Shown: positions 46,101-54,294 of the stretch, piece by piece | Layout of the letters: each line of letters opens with the position of its first letter | How positions within the stretch are numbered: position 1 is the first letter of the stretch | Source of the DNA: Chitinophaga costaii | Lineage (GTDB): Bacteria > Bacteroidota > Bacteroidia > Chitinophagales > Chitinophagaceae | DNA: 64,000 nucleotides | Assembly (NCBI RefSeq): GCF_900094705.1 | Contig: NZ_FMAR01000014.1 | Span: 81,080-145,079 of the forward strand | Direction of reading: 5' to 3' | Made by a program: the position numbers and the translations under genes | Notes under the pieces: generated by a model | Database searches by the model: none | Seen by the model: only the letters and a program-made list of their open reading frames with translations | Told to the model about the DNA's origin: nothing

Positions 46101-49080
46101 CTTTTGTAACACCCAGGGAGGTAAGGCTCATCCCTGCATCAATAGCGGGCGAACCCGTTTGCAGGTGGAAGTCGTTGCCCGCCGCATTTACAAATTTTGG
46201 ACTGGTGAGGTCTCCAATGTATAGATTGTTCGCAGATTTATAATCCAGCCCCCCGGCAACATTCAGGTAATCCCGGCTGCCGTAATTGCCAGAGGTATCC
46301 ACGTCTACGATCAGGTTATTGTAAAACAGGTTGCCCTTTCCTGTTAGATTATAAGTGTCCAGGAAACGGATGCCATTACGTTGTGAGTTTACCACCGTAT
46401 TGTTGAACGCATAAATGCGCAATGGCTCATCGGGGAAAAGGTTGGGCCGTGTATCAATGAAAATACCGTCGTCCAGGTTGGGAGAAGGATCGTACTTACC
46501 AGCACCCGTCACCACGTTATTATACACTTGGATCAGACCAATCCCAAACACTTGTATGCCCGGGCCTGAACCATTGATTACTTTATTATTATGTACCAGG
46601 CCAGTGGAAGAGCCACCCATGATAATGCCGGAATTTTGCCCATATTCTTTGGCCATTCCGTAATCGGTGACACTATTATCATACACCTCCACACCTTCCG
46701 GAGCGGTAGAAACCTGTATGCCATCCCAGCCAGTGTTTTTGGTAGTAACATTATAAATTTTCAGATTGTAGATGCGGGGAGGCAGGGCTGTAATGGTAGA
46801 GCCGTTGCAGGTCATAGAAGTACCATTAGGCGAACTGTTGCCAATGTAAAGCCCTTCCACCTGCGTATCATGCACATAAAGATCGTGCAGTTTCACATTC
46901 CGGATCTCGAAATTGGGAGCTTGGTTTATCGGATCGCAATCGGGGTTTATTTTGGCAAACATGCCTACTCCGCAACGTTCAATCTCTATCCAGGCAGCTT
47001 CATAATCGGAACATCCTTTACCAATGGCCATGCCTGTGGGCAGGTCAGGTCCACCGCCGTCTACCAGGAAGCCATATTTATCATTACTACCGGAGCCGGT
47101 TACAATAAAATATTTTGAATTGGTGAATCCAAAACCATAGTTGCCATTGTTGCCAATGACTACCTGGCCGCCACAGTTAATAAATACAATAGGTTTGGCG
47201 GCAGTACCGGTAAAGTTCAGAAACATAATGGCCGTATACTTGCCTGCCTGCACACATACCGTATCACCGGGTTGCACATTCATGGAGCTACCATCTATAT
47301 AAGCAGCGCCTTTGGAATCTGGTTTAATCAGGAATTTGCAACTGCTGCAACCCACTGCTTCACTGGCGGAAGATGACGGCGTTGCGGTGATAGCGGCTAT
47401 TACCACTACACTACTTTGCGCCACTGAAGTAAGACCGTCTGTACCAGTTACCTGCAATTGAAATACATATGTGCCAGCACTTACCAGGTTGCTCACCGTA
47501 GTGGTGGCACTGCCGGAAGCCGCAATTACTGCGGTAGCCGGGCCGGAAACCTGGCTCCATTCGTATTGCGCAATATCACCGCTGGAGGCAGAACCATCCA
47601 GGCTGGCAGTGGTTACTGGCAACGTAATATCCTGACTGGCGCTGGCTACTATCGCTTTTGCATTTGCAGCGGCTTTATTGACCACCACCGTTTCATTGAC
47701 CGTAGTATTTAAACCATCTGCGCCAGTAACTTTTAATTGAAAGACATAAGTACCGGCAGTTGAAAGATTATTCACCACAGTTTTTGCCGCTGCGGCGCTA
47801 ACAATAGTTGCCGTAACCGGACCGGATACCTGTGTCCATCCATAAGTGCTGATGGTGCCGGTGGAGGGCGATCCATCCAGGGTAGCCGTCTTTACTGGCA
47901 AGGTAATACTTTGGGTGGCGGTGGTTACGATTGCTTTCGCATTAGAAGCGACAACTTTATTAACCACTACCGTTACATTCACCGTGTTGCTAAGGCCGTC
48001 TGCGCCGGTCACTTTTAATTGGAATACATAAGTGCCGGCGGTCGTAAGGTTATTCACTACAGTTTTAGCTGCTGCCTTGCTTACTATAGCCGCCGTAACC
48101 GGTCCGGAAACCTGTGTCCACGCGTAAGTGCTGATAGTGCCGGTGGAAGGTGTTCCATCCAGCGTTACAGTGTTTACCGGTAAGGTAATAGACAGGGAAG
48201 TTTGTGCGGCCTGCGCCCTGGCATTAGCAGCCGTGGAGGTGGTGGTGGAACGGCTGTATTGCAACATCCATTCATAAATATTAGGAGTCTGGTATTTGTG
48301 TGCTGTATCATAAGCACGGTCCCAGGTACCATCGTCATGGCCAGTACCCTGGTATACCGTTGTAATAGCTTTGGTCTTGGGATTGCAGGCATTTACATCT
48401 GCGGTATATGTTTGTAAAAAAGTAAGAAAGGTGAGGTCCGCACCTACATTACCACCCAGCGCCCATACCGGAACATTAGAACCAGCTAACGTACAAAGTC
48501 CGGCAATCTTGCTATCATCTATGGCGGAGGCGGATACGGGTACAATGGCTGCCAGGTTATTGGCGTATTTAGCCCCCGAAGCTGCATAGTTCCAGGTTCC
48601 GGCACCACCAGCACTTAGGCCGGTGAGGTAAATACGGTCGGCATCTATACGGTAGCGGGATTTTACATCATTAATTAAGTTCTGGATATCGGTCTCATTA
48701 GACCAGCCACTGGGTATTTGGGGAGATACGACGATAAATTTAAAAAGTTTTCCGTTGACGGTATATTGCATTTTTGCGCCCTTGGAGATCATCTTTGGCA
48801 CCCCGTGTGCCAATACCAGGTTAAGATTAGTACCTGCCTCCCCCAGCCCATGCAAAAAAATAAGTAAGGGATAGTTAGTGGCAGTAGTATTATAATCATC
48901 CGGAAGATGAAGCCAAGCGCCGGTAGTCCCGGTAGAAATGTTTACGCGTATGGATGTCTGGTCACCTTGCGCACGTACCGTCATAGCACAACACAACAAA
49001 ACGAACGACAAGGCAGCGTAACGCAACAACTTGTACATTAGACGTAGGTGGTTTTTCAAGAGGTCAAAATTAAGATGCAA
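43156..49080 (-). CDS. Giant T9SS-secreted esterase/PKD/beta-helix protein
   Basis: 1974 aa (the ATG at 49038, residue 15, may be the real start, since the signal peptide begins there). An esterase domain (about 45-275) has FLHGLGEAGT, the elbow TGLSAGGAG with Ser156, and probable His248 in GTGHDDG. Three PKD-like repeats (about 290-565) follow, then a right-handed beta-helix (about 570-1017) with GCSSCKFLIKPDSKG, NNGYGF-like turns and repeated short strands, as in NosD/pectate-lyase-like proteins. Nine PKD repeats follow (about 1020-1865), each about 89 aa, with the motif YDPDGTI. A T9SS domain (IFPNPTSNELHVS, GLYLLKITDGKN) ends it. It is convergent with the EPS operon; the beta-helix may bind or cleave polysaccharide. 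Confidence 0.9.
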   Translation of the reverse strand: MHLNFDLLKNHLRLMYKLLRYAALSFVLLCCAMTVRAQGDQTSIRVNISTGTTGAWLHLPDDYNTTATNYPLLIFLHGLGEAGTNLNLVLAHGVPKMISKGAKMQYTVNGKLFKFIVVSPQIPSGWSNETDIQNLINDVKSRYRIDADRIYLTGLSAGGAGTWNYAASGAKYANNLAAIVPVSASAIDDSKIAGLCTLAGSNVPVWALGGNVGADLTFLTFLQTYTADVNACNPKTKAITTVYQGTGHDDGTWDRAYDTAHKYQTPNIYEWMLQYSRSTTTSTAANARAQAAQTSLSITLPVNTVTLDGTPSTGTISTYAWTQVSGPVTAAIVSKAAAKTVVNNLTTAGTYVFQLKVTGADGLSNTVNVTVVVNKVVASNAKAIVTTATQSITLPVKTATLDGSPSTGTISTYGWTQVSGPVTATIVSAAAAKTVVNNLSTAGTYVFQLKVTGADGLNTTVNETVVVNKAAANAKAIVASASQDITLPVTTASLDGSASSGDIAQYEWSQVSGPATAVIAASGSATTTVSNLVSAGTYVFQLQVTGTDGLTSVAQSSVVVIAAITATPSSSASEAVGCSSCKFLIKPDSKGAAYIDGSSMNVQPGDTVCVQAGKYTAIMFLNFTGTAAKPIVFINCGGQVVIGNNGNYGFGFTNSKYFIVTGSGSNDKYGFLVDGGGPDLPTGMAIGKGCSDYEAAWIEIERCGVGMFAKINPDCDPINQAPNFEIRNVKLHDLYVHDTQVEGLYIGNSSPNGTSMTCNGSTITALPPRIYNLKIYNVTTKNTGWDGIQVSTAPEGVEVYDNSVTDYGMAKEYGQNSGIIMGGSSTGLVHNNKVINGSGPGIQVFGIGLIQVYNNVVTGAGKYDPSPNLDDGIFIDTRPNLFPDEPLRIYAFNNTVVNSQRNGIRFLDTYNLTGKGNLFYNNLIVDVDTSGNYGSRDYLNVAGGLDYKSANNLYIGDLTSPKFVNAAGNDFHLQTGSPAIDAGMSLTSLGVTKDMDYNSRPLGKAFDIGAYEFAGSTPVDKAPIAKAGNDITITLPENSIKLDGTASTDPDGTIVTYAWKNISGPAGATIEQPSASTTTVSNLQEGTYVYVLEVTDNGGATDSDTISVFVKALNQLPVANAGPAQTITLPVSSVTLDGSASADPDGKIVSYKWTRISGGNAVIASATSVSTKVTSLVAGTYIFQLQVTDDKGGSSTSNVTVTVLPEPPANKAPIANAGADISINLPNNSANLDGSNSYDPDGTIASYKWVLVSAPSNVTVTFGQSGNASTTVNGLTVAGAYVFALTVKDNKGVSATDQVTVTVAPAPAANIPPVASAGSNASITLPLDYTVLNGSASYDPDGTIASYLWVQVSGGNAVLADPTAATTKITGLSQGPHVFSLTVTDNKGSVSTAQVTITVFPQPVVNKAPVANAGTDASINLPNNTYNLDGGNSYDPDGTIASYVWTQVSGATATIAEPSSVRTAITGLSVAGTYVFKLTVTDNSGAVASDNVTITVDPAPVTNRLPVADAGSDFTITLPTNTATLDGSNSYDPDGSIVSYKWTKTSGNGGTIAQPSTATTAISGLLQGTYVFSLTVTDNAGATNTAKITITVLPAVVANKAPVANAGNDISIALPNSSITLNGNASYDPDGSIVSYQWQKVSGGQATIASANTASTAITGLYAGTYIFSLTVTDDKGATATDKITVTVTPASTVNTPPVANAGANITITLPVNSATLDGSASYDPDGTISGYSWTQQSGGAATIANPQAATTQITELAVGLHTFILTVTDNSGATAQSKVTINVLSEPTDNQPPVANAGQDQVVNASYGAFTLDGNASYDPDGTIVSYQWNMVSGPAAASLLSPSQSTTTAVATTPGVYVFSLTVTDNNGETSMATVQIIVQNDDGTVPDDLDIKIFPNPTSNELHVSTSKTVPGNISMLVYSSNGHLVKNIHLGVGASLQTTINVTDLPSGLYLLKITDGKNYNFIHKFLKIQ
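43490..46015 (-). repeat. Nine tandem PKD-encoding repeats (about 267 bp each)
   Basis: Nine in-frame copies of a PKD unit, recognisable by VANAG(x)D, TLPxNSxTLDGSxSYDPDGTIxSYxW and TAGTYVFxLTVTDN. Codons in the YDPDG block vary little between copies (repeated GGATCGTAAGAA-like words on the plus strand). PKD domains are rigid beta sandwiches used as spacers on surface enzymes. Confidence 0.85.
47385..48215 (-). repeat. Three tandem PKD-like repeats between esterase and beta-helix
   Basis: Three copies of about 89 aa with SITLPVxTxTLDGxPSTGTISTYxWTQVSGPVTA and AGTYVFQLKVTGADGL. The first two are very close to each other, the third less so. They differ from the nine later copies by lacking the SYDPDG block, so they form a separate subfamily. 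Confidence 0.8.
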
Positions 49081-49374
49081 TGGGAGGCTTTCACCTTATC
49101 CTCAAACATCTCATAAATACTAAAAAATATGGTTATGGCAAAACTAATATAAAATATGCTTGGTAGAGGTTAATTCTTACTTAAATATAAATATAAATTT
49201 TTTAATAATTTAATAAAAAAATTAATTTGAATAATTTATCATAACATTTCTTTCTATATTTTGATATCGGTCGTGGGGTAAATGGCTGTAAAACCATGTT
49301 GCTTTGGTAAATCATCCTTCCTGTTATGGGAATAATTTATACCTGCTATGTCTCTTCATTCAAACCCATAATTG

Positions 49375-50424
49375 TTATGCCCCGCGATGGATTGCGTTTT
49401 TACCCAGCCACTGCTGCACGGTGTTGTAGGCCAATACGCCTTTAGCCATGCCCGCTATGTCCCATTGCGGCCGTTCTGCATTGAACCGATGTAATATGCT
49501 GGGGTAAATGTCTTTTCGCTGGTTGGCAGTACCAAATATCAGGTCTAGCGCGGGTATTGGGCCGCCCAGTAGGGTATCAAAAAAAGACCTTGGTACGCCA
49601 GCATCGGTATGCGGGAAAGCAAATATCCTGTAGTTCAGTGCGAAGCGCGCTTGCAGAAAGTCTACAGAATCCAGCGTTTGCTGTAGCTGCTGCGCAGGCG
49701 TTAGTTCCCAGTAATAAGGATGGTCCATGCTATGCCCTCCGATGGCAAAACCCTGCTGCACCAACTTACCTACTTCCTCCATGCGCAATACCGGTGCCTG
49801 CCGGGCTGCATAGTCTGCAAAATCCAGTTCCAGTAAGCGCCCCGCTTCATCGGCCAGCGATTGATGGCGATAGGTAATCCGCTTTAACGTAGTTACGAGC
49901 CCTTCCACCTCCGCTCCTGTCGGCCTTTCCGGCGAAAGGGGGGCCAGCAGGGATGCCAGTTCAGTACGCAGGGCCTTGCTGGGCTGCCGGGTCATTAAAG
50001 CGTCTATCGACAGGCTTATTTTAAATTTATAAAAAAGACGATGATTATCCAGGTAAGCAGGGTTCAGGAAAAATGCTGCCGGAACCCCCTTCCGCAGCAA
50101 CAGGGGTGCAATAATATTTTTCACCTCCCGCAGTCCATCGTCGAAGGTGAGTAGGAAGCCATTGCGGGGCAACGGTTGCCTACTCTTAGCCGCATCCAAA
50201 AGGTCGTATACCGATACCGGCCACCAATGCTTTAAGAGGTAGTCCAGGTCCCGCTCAAATGCTGCCACATTTTTATAGCCATATAAGTGTCGGATATGGG
50301 GTACATCCTCATTGCTGACCAGGTGATGATAAGGCAGTAATAGCCTTCCTGGAACCGTTTTTTGGAGCAGCCCAAGCGGCACTGCTTTAATGGCGCTGTA
50401 GTAGGCGTTTTTAAATGCTTGCAT
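49375..50424 (-). CDS. Polysaccharide deacetylase (NodB-like)
   Basis: 349 aa. The NodB/CE4 fold shows the first metal motif FLLTFDDGLREV (about residues 92-103) and the second, GHSMDHPYYWEL (HSxxH) near 230-240. The rest (YRIFAFPHTDAGVP) fits motif 3. CE4 enzymes remove N- or O-acetyl groups from glycans such as chitin, peptidoglycan or exopolysaccharide. No signal peptide is evident, so the site may be cytoplasmic or export may be unconventional. It lies 294 bases upstream of the giant PKD gene on the same strand. Confidence 0.88.
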   Translation of the reverse strand: MQAFKNAYYSAIKAVPLGLLQKTVPGRLLLPYHHLVSNEDVPHIRHLYGYKNVAAFERDLDYLLKHWWPVSVYDLLDAAKSRQPLPRNGFLLTFDDGLREVKNIIAPLLLRKGVPAAFFLNPAYLDNHRLFYKFKISLSIDALMTRQPSKALRTELASLLAPLSPERPTGAEVEGLVTTLKRITYRHQSLADEAGRLLELDFADYAARQAPVLRMEEVGKLVQQGFAIGGHSMDHPYYWELTPAQQLQQTLDSVDFLQARFALNYRIFAFPHTDAGVPRSFFDTLLGGPIPALDLIFGTANQRKDIYPSILHRFNAERPQWDIAGMAKGVLAYNTVQQWLGKNAIHRGA

Positions 50425-50447
50425 GGAATAAGTGTCATTATAAAAAT

Positions 50448-50480
50448 AGAGAGCACTTCTTTATAAAGGAAGTGCTCTCT
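50448..50480 (-). terminator. Terminator of metK
   Basis: AGAGAGCACTTC (50448-50459) pairs perfectly with GAAGTGCTCTCT (50469-50480). On the minus strand the tail TATTTTTA follows. It separates metK from the deacetylase gene. Confidence 0.9.
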
Positions 50481-50509
50481 TAATAATTAACGATAAAATA
50501 TAGGGCTAC

Positions 50510-51763
50510 TTACAAAGAGAAAGCAGCTTTTACCTTATCAACATAGTCTAATTTCTCCCAGGTGAAGAGCTCCACCTCTACTTTGCGTTCAGATTTCTTA
50601 CCAGCATTGAACACTTTGGTTACCACTTCGTTCTTGCGGCCCATGTGGCCATAAGCAGCGGTTTCGGAGTAGATAGGATTACGCAATTTCAGGCGTTGCT
50701 CAATAGCGTAAGGACGCAGGTCAAATATCTCTTCTACCTTGCGGGCTATTTCACCATCGTGCATGTTTACTTTGGAAGATCCGTTGGTAGATACAAATAC
50801 ACCGCAAGGCTTAGCCACGCCAATGGCGTAGGAAACCTGCACCAGCACTTCGTCGCAAACACCAGCGGCTACCAGATTTTTGGCGATGTGGCGGGTGGCA
50901 TAAGCGGCAGAACGGTCTACCTTGGAAGGATCTTTACCAGAGAAAGCACCACCACCATGGGCGCCTTTACCACCATAGGTATCTACGATGATCTTACGAC
51001 CGGTAAGGCCGGTATCGCCATGGGGGCCACCGATCACGAATTTGCCGGTAGGATTAATATGGTAGGTGATCTGGTCGGTAAAGAGTTTTTGCAATGCCGG
51101 TTTCAATTGTGACTTCACCCGTGGAATGAGGATGTTAATCAAGTCAGACTTGATTTTAGCCAGCATCTCCGTATCGTCTCCAAAATCATCGTGCTGGGTA
51201 GAGATCACGATGGTGTCTATACGAATAGGTTGATTGTCGTCAGAGTATTCTATAGTAACCTGGGATTTGGCATCGGGGCGCAGGTAAGTGATTTCTTTAT
51301 TTTCGCGGCGCAGGGCAGCCAGCTCTGTCAGCAGTTTGTGGGCCAGGTCCAGTGCCAGCGGCATGTAATTTTCAGTTTCGTTGGTTGCATATCCAAACAT
51401 CATTCCCTGGTCGCCAGCACCCTGTTCTTCCGGATCGGCACGCTCTACGCCCTGGTTGATGTCGGAAGACTGCTCGTGAATAGCGGAGAGAATACCGCAG
51501 GAATTGGCTTCGAACATGTATTCACTCTTGGTGTAACCGATCTTACGGATCACGCCACGGGCTATCTCCTGCACGTCCAGATAGGCTTCGGTTTTTACTT
51601 CACCGGCCAATACAACCTGACCGGTTGTTACCAGGGTTTCGCAAGCCACCTTGGATTTAGGGTCATATGCCATGAAATGATCGATAAGCGCATCGGAAAT
51701 TTGATCCGCTACCTTATCCGGATGTCCTTCAGAAACAGACTCTGATGTAAATAAGTAAGGCAT
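50510..51763 (-). CDS. metK: S-adenosylmethionine synthetase
   Basis: 417 aa, normal length. Signatures: ESVSEGHPDKVADQISDA at the N-terminus (ATP and Met site), the GAGDQGMMFGYA motif near residues 117-128, and GGGAFSGKDPSKVDRSAAY (P-loop-like) near 270-288. It makes SAM from methionine and ATP in the cytoplasm. A TATCTTTA box on the minus strand (51834-51827) may be the -7 element. I found no SAM riboswitch upstream (51764-51930). Confidence 0.99.
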   Translation of the reverse strand: MPYLFTSESVSEGHPDKVADQISDALIDHFMAYDPKSKVACETLVTTGQVVLAGEVKTEAYLDVQEIARGVIRKIGYTKSEYMFEANSCGILSAIHEQSSDINQGVERADPEEQGAGDQGMMFGYATNETENYMPLALDLAHKLLTELAALRRENKEITYLRPDAKSQVTIEYSDDNQPIRIDTIVISTQHDDFGDDTEMLAKIKSDLINILIPRVKSQLKPALQKLFTDQITYHINPTGKFVIGGPHGDTGLTGRKIIVDTYGGKGAHGGGAFSGKDPSKVDRSAAYATRHIAKNLVAAGVCDEVLVQVSYAIGVAKPCGVFVSTNGSSKVNMHDGEIARKVEEIFDLRPYAIEQRLKLRNPIYSETAAYGHMGRKNEVVTKVFNAGKKSERKVEVELFTWEKLDYVDKVKAAFSL

Positions 51764-51934
51764 AAAGTACTGTATGAATTTTTATGTTTGAACGATGGTT
51801 TGCTATTACTATTTATAAGACGGACGTAAAGATAATGAAGTTGCACAACAATTAAGCGATACGTAGTGGGGCTTTTCAGGGGAGATGGTCAGGGTGCAAG
51901 AGGGGTATAGTGGTGGTACTGGCTTGCGTAAAAA

Positions 51935-51970
51935 CCTGTTAGCCGCACCGCATAAGGCACGGTTAACAGG
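51935..51970 (-). terminator. Terminator of the GT5-like gene
   Basis: CCTGTTAGCCG (51935-51945) pairs with CGGTTAACAGG (51960-51970) with one G-U pair; further inner pairs close the loop. The minus-strand tail is TTTTTACG. Confidence 0.75.
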
Positions 51971-51980
51971 CACTGTAAAT

Positions 51981-52799
51981 TTATTTGCTGCCTAACAATT
52001 GATGATACAATTGCAGGTAATCAGACAGATCTTCGTTTTCGTTCTTGTAAGGTAATACAATTTTACCTTTTTCGGCTTTGATTTCATCGATGGCCTTTTT
52101 ATCGATGTTATTGCTACCTATTACAATGGCATCGGAATATTTAGCAGCGCCACGGTTCATGGCTGCAGCCGTACCTTCTTTATAAAGCTCAAGTTCTTTT
52201 TCTTTCACGCCATTGATCATTGCTTTCTTTATAAAGCTATCGCCCAGCGATTCAGTAAAGCCGGGGGCTTCCAGGGAGTACACCACTTTTGAGTTGGAGA
52301 ACACAGGTTCTTTCTTGTAAGCGGTTTTCAGGTATGCCGGTATGAGGGAGGTCATCCATCCGCTACAATGGATCACGTCTGGCGGCCAGCCAAATTTCTT
52401 CACGGTTTCCAAAGCGCCTTTGCAGAAGAACACAGCGCGGGCGCCGTTATCATCAAAGAACTGTTCCTGCTCGTCATGAAATAACGATTTACGCTTGAAA
52501 TAATCTTCGTTGTCCAGGAAATACACTTGCAGGCGGGCATTAGGCAATGAAGCCACTTTAATGATCAGCGGATAATCGTCGCCGTCTATCACAATATTGA
52601 TCCCAGACAAACGCACCACTTCATGTAATCGATGTCTCCGCTCATTGATGATACCAAATCGAGGCATGATCACCCTCACTTCCAATCCTGCTTCGTTCGA
52701 CTTGATTGCCATTTTATTGACCATCGCCGCATATTCACTTAATTCGAGATATGGCGACATTTCCTGGGCAATAAAAAGAATTCTTTTCTTTGTGGACAT
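51981..52799 (-). CDS. Glycogen/starch synthase N-terminal-domain protein (GT5, half length)
   Basis: 272 aa. The start matches GT5 enzymes: RILFIAQEMSPYLELSEYA, the donor-site region, VRVIMPRFGIINERRHRLHEV, QVYFLDNEDYF, and DVIHCSGWMTSLIPAYLKTAY. The protein stops soon after the catalytic N-domain (SDAIVIGSNNID) and lacks the C-terminal Rossmann domain with the EX7E motif that a full synthase (about 480 aa) needs. Thus it probably has no synthase activity alone. Adjacent panC suggests a conserved gene order in this phylum rather than a fragment. The function is unknown. Confidence 0.78.
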   Translation of the reverse strand: MSTKKRILFIAQEMSPYLELSEYAAMVNKMAIKSNEAGLEVRVIMPRFGIINERRHRLHEVVRLSGINIVIDGDDYPLIIKVASLPNARLQVYFLDNEDYFKRKSLFHDEQEQFFDDNGARAVFFCKGALETVKKFGWPPDVIHCSGWMTSLIPAYLKTAYKKEPVFSNSKVVYSLEAPGFTESLGDSFIKKAMINGVKEKELELYKEGTAAAMNRGAAKYSDAIVIGSNNIDKKAIDEIKAEKGKIVLPYKNENEDLSDYLQLYHQLLGSK

Positions 52800-52839
52800 T
52801 TACGCTGATTATTAATGCAGTAATTTCTAATTTGGTTGG

Positions 52840-52874
52840 CAAAATTACGGAATTTCTGTTTAAAAACCGGCAAT
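52840..52874 (-). promoter_or_regulatory. Promoter candidate of the GT5-like gene
   Basis: On the minus strand ATTG (52874-52871) and TAATTTTG (52847-52840) are 23 bases apart, matching the Bacteroidota -33/-7 pattern. This leaves a leader of about 35 bases before ATG 52799. Confidence 0.45.
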
Positions 52875-52907
52875 TACCAGTTTTACCTACCATTTAAGCA
52901 ACTAAAT

Positions 52908-53747
52908 ATGTACGTTTTTAAACATGCGTTCGAGCTGAAAAACTATCTGTCTTCCGCCAGGCAAGCCGGCAAAAGCATTGGTTTTGTGCCCACTATGGGC
53001 GCCCTGCACGACGGGCATCTGCAATTGATTGCCCAGGCCCGGCAACATACTGACCTGGTAGTTTGCAGCATTTTTGTAAACCCTACACAGTTCAATGACC
53101 CGAAGGATTATGAAAAATATCCCAGCACCATAGCGCAGGATACTGAAAAATTAGTGGCCGCCGGCAACAACGTATTGTTTCTGCCAGCTGTGGCCGAAAT
53201 GTATCCCGAAGGACTGGCCAGCACCAGCCAATACGATTTTGGCTACCTGGAAACGCTGTTAGAAGGCTCCTACCGTCCCGGACATTTCCAGGGGGTGGGC
53301 CGTGTCATGCACAAACTCCTGAAAATGATAATGCCTCACCAGGTTTTCATGGGCCAGAAAGACTTCCAGCAATGCATGATTGTAAAACGCCTCCTGGAAA
53401 TTACCGGCCTGCCAGCCCAGTTAGTCATTAGCCCCACCACCCGTGAGGCCAGCGGCCTGGCCATGAGCAGCCGCAATATGCGCCTAAGTGCTGAAGAACG
53501 GCAAACGGCTACCCTCATTTATCAGGTACTGACATATATTACCCAACATCGTTCCGATATAGATTATGCCCCTGTAGTGGCCGAAGCCACCCGCCGGCTG
53601 GTAGCAGGCGGTTTTGTGCCAGACTATGTGGCCATTGCCGATGCTGCTACCCTGCTCCCCATTACCGGTGCTATTCCCGGCAAACAGGTAGCGTTGATCG
53701 CCGCTAAACTGGGTGAAGTACGCCTCATCGACAATGTCGTATACTAG
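52908..53747 (+). CDS. panC: Pantoate-beta-alanine ligase
   Basis: 279 aa from ATG 52908 (MYVFKHAF); an earlier frame opening at 52836 is outside the conserved start. It joins pantoate and beta-alanine with ATP to give pantothenate. The ATP motif VPTMGALHDGHLQL (HIGH-type) is near residues 28-41, FVNPTQFNDPKDYEKYP follows, and GQKDFQQCMIVKR and ASGLAMSSRNMRLS (KMSKS-like) are present. It is divergent from the GT5-like gene and likely in one operon with panD and the downstream membrane protein gene. Confidence 0.97.
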   Translation: MYVFKHAFELKNYLSSARQAGKSIGFVPTMGALHDGHLQLIAQARQHTDLVVCSIFVNPTQFNDPKDYEKYPSTIAQDTEKLVAAGNNVLFLPAVAEMYPEGLASTSQYDFGYLETLLEGSYRPGHFQGVGRVMHKLLKMIMPHQVFMGQKDFQQCMIVKRLLEITGLPAQLVISPTTREASGLAMSSRNMRLSAEERQTATLIYQVLTYITQHRSDIDYAPVVAEATRRLVAGGFVPDYVAIADAATLLPITGAIPGKQVALIAAKLGEVRLIDNVVY

Positions 53748-53901
53748 CTGCCAGTAAGATACAGCAGCGGATGTTAAAGTTTTGTTTAAAGTAACCTGGC
53801 AAAACCTTGATTTATAAACCATGGGGCCGCTTCCTGAAAATGGCTGGCAGCCGTTCCGTTGTCGGGATTGCTGTTACTTTATTCGGAATACCAATTTATG
53901 C

Positions 53902-53909
53902 TACCTTTG
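53902..53909 (+). promoter_or_regulatory. -7 element upstream of panD
   Basis: TACCTTTG matches TAnnTTTG exactly and ends 22 bases before the panD ATG. A -33 element is weak (CTTT at 53877-53880). Confidence 0.4.
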
Positions 53910-53931
53910 CGTACCACATTTGGTTACAATT

Positions 53932-54276
53932 ATGCAGATTGAAGTATTAAAATGTAAAATCCACCGGGCCGTGATCACGGAAGCCAACTTACAATATGTA
54001 GGCAGCATCACGATCGACGAAGACCTGATGGACGCGGCAGGGCTGATAGAATATGAGAAAGTGCAGGTCGTGAACGTAAATAATGGAGAACGCCTGGAAA
54101 CATATGTAATTAAAGGCAAGCGTGCCTCTGGTGTAGTTTGCATGAATGGTCCTGCCGCAAGACTTTGTGCCGTGGGCGACATTGTGATCGTTATTTCCTA
54201 TGCCTCCATGGAAGTGGAAGCTGCCCGTACCCATCAGCCCATTGCCGTGTTCCCGAAAGAGGGCAATAAACTATAA
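53932..54276 (+). CDS. panD: Aspartate 1-decarboxylase
   Basis: 114 aa from ATG 53932 (MQIEVLKCK). A longer frame begins at 53821 but its start region is not conserved. The pyruvoyl enzyme is made by self-cleavage between Gly24 and Ser25 in YVGSITID, which is present. It makes beta-alanine from aspartate for pantothenate and CoA. The position just after panC fits an operon. Confidence 0.97.
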   Translation: MQIEVLKCKIHRAVITEANLQYVGSITIDEDLMDAAGLIEYEKVQVVNVNNGERLETYVIKGKRASGVVCMNGPAARLCAVGDIVIVISYASMEVEAARTHQPIAVFPKEGNKL

Positions 54277-54294
54277 TCTCTGTAACTAATACCT

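Noticed and set aside
51764..51930. SAM riboswitch in front of metK
   Set aside because: No matching core sequence; only a -7-like box was seen.
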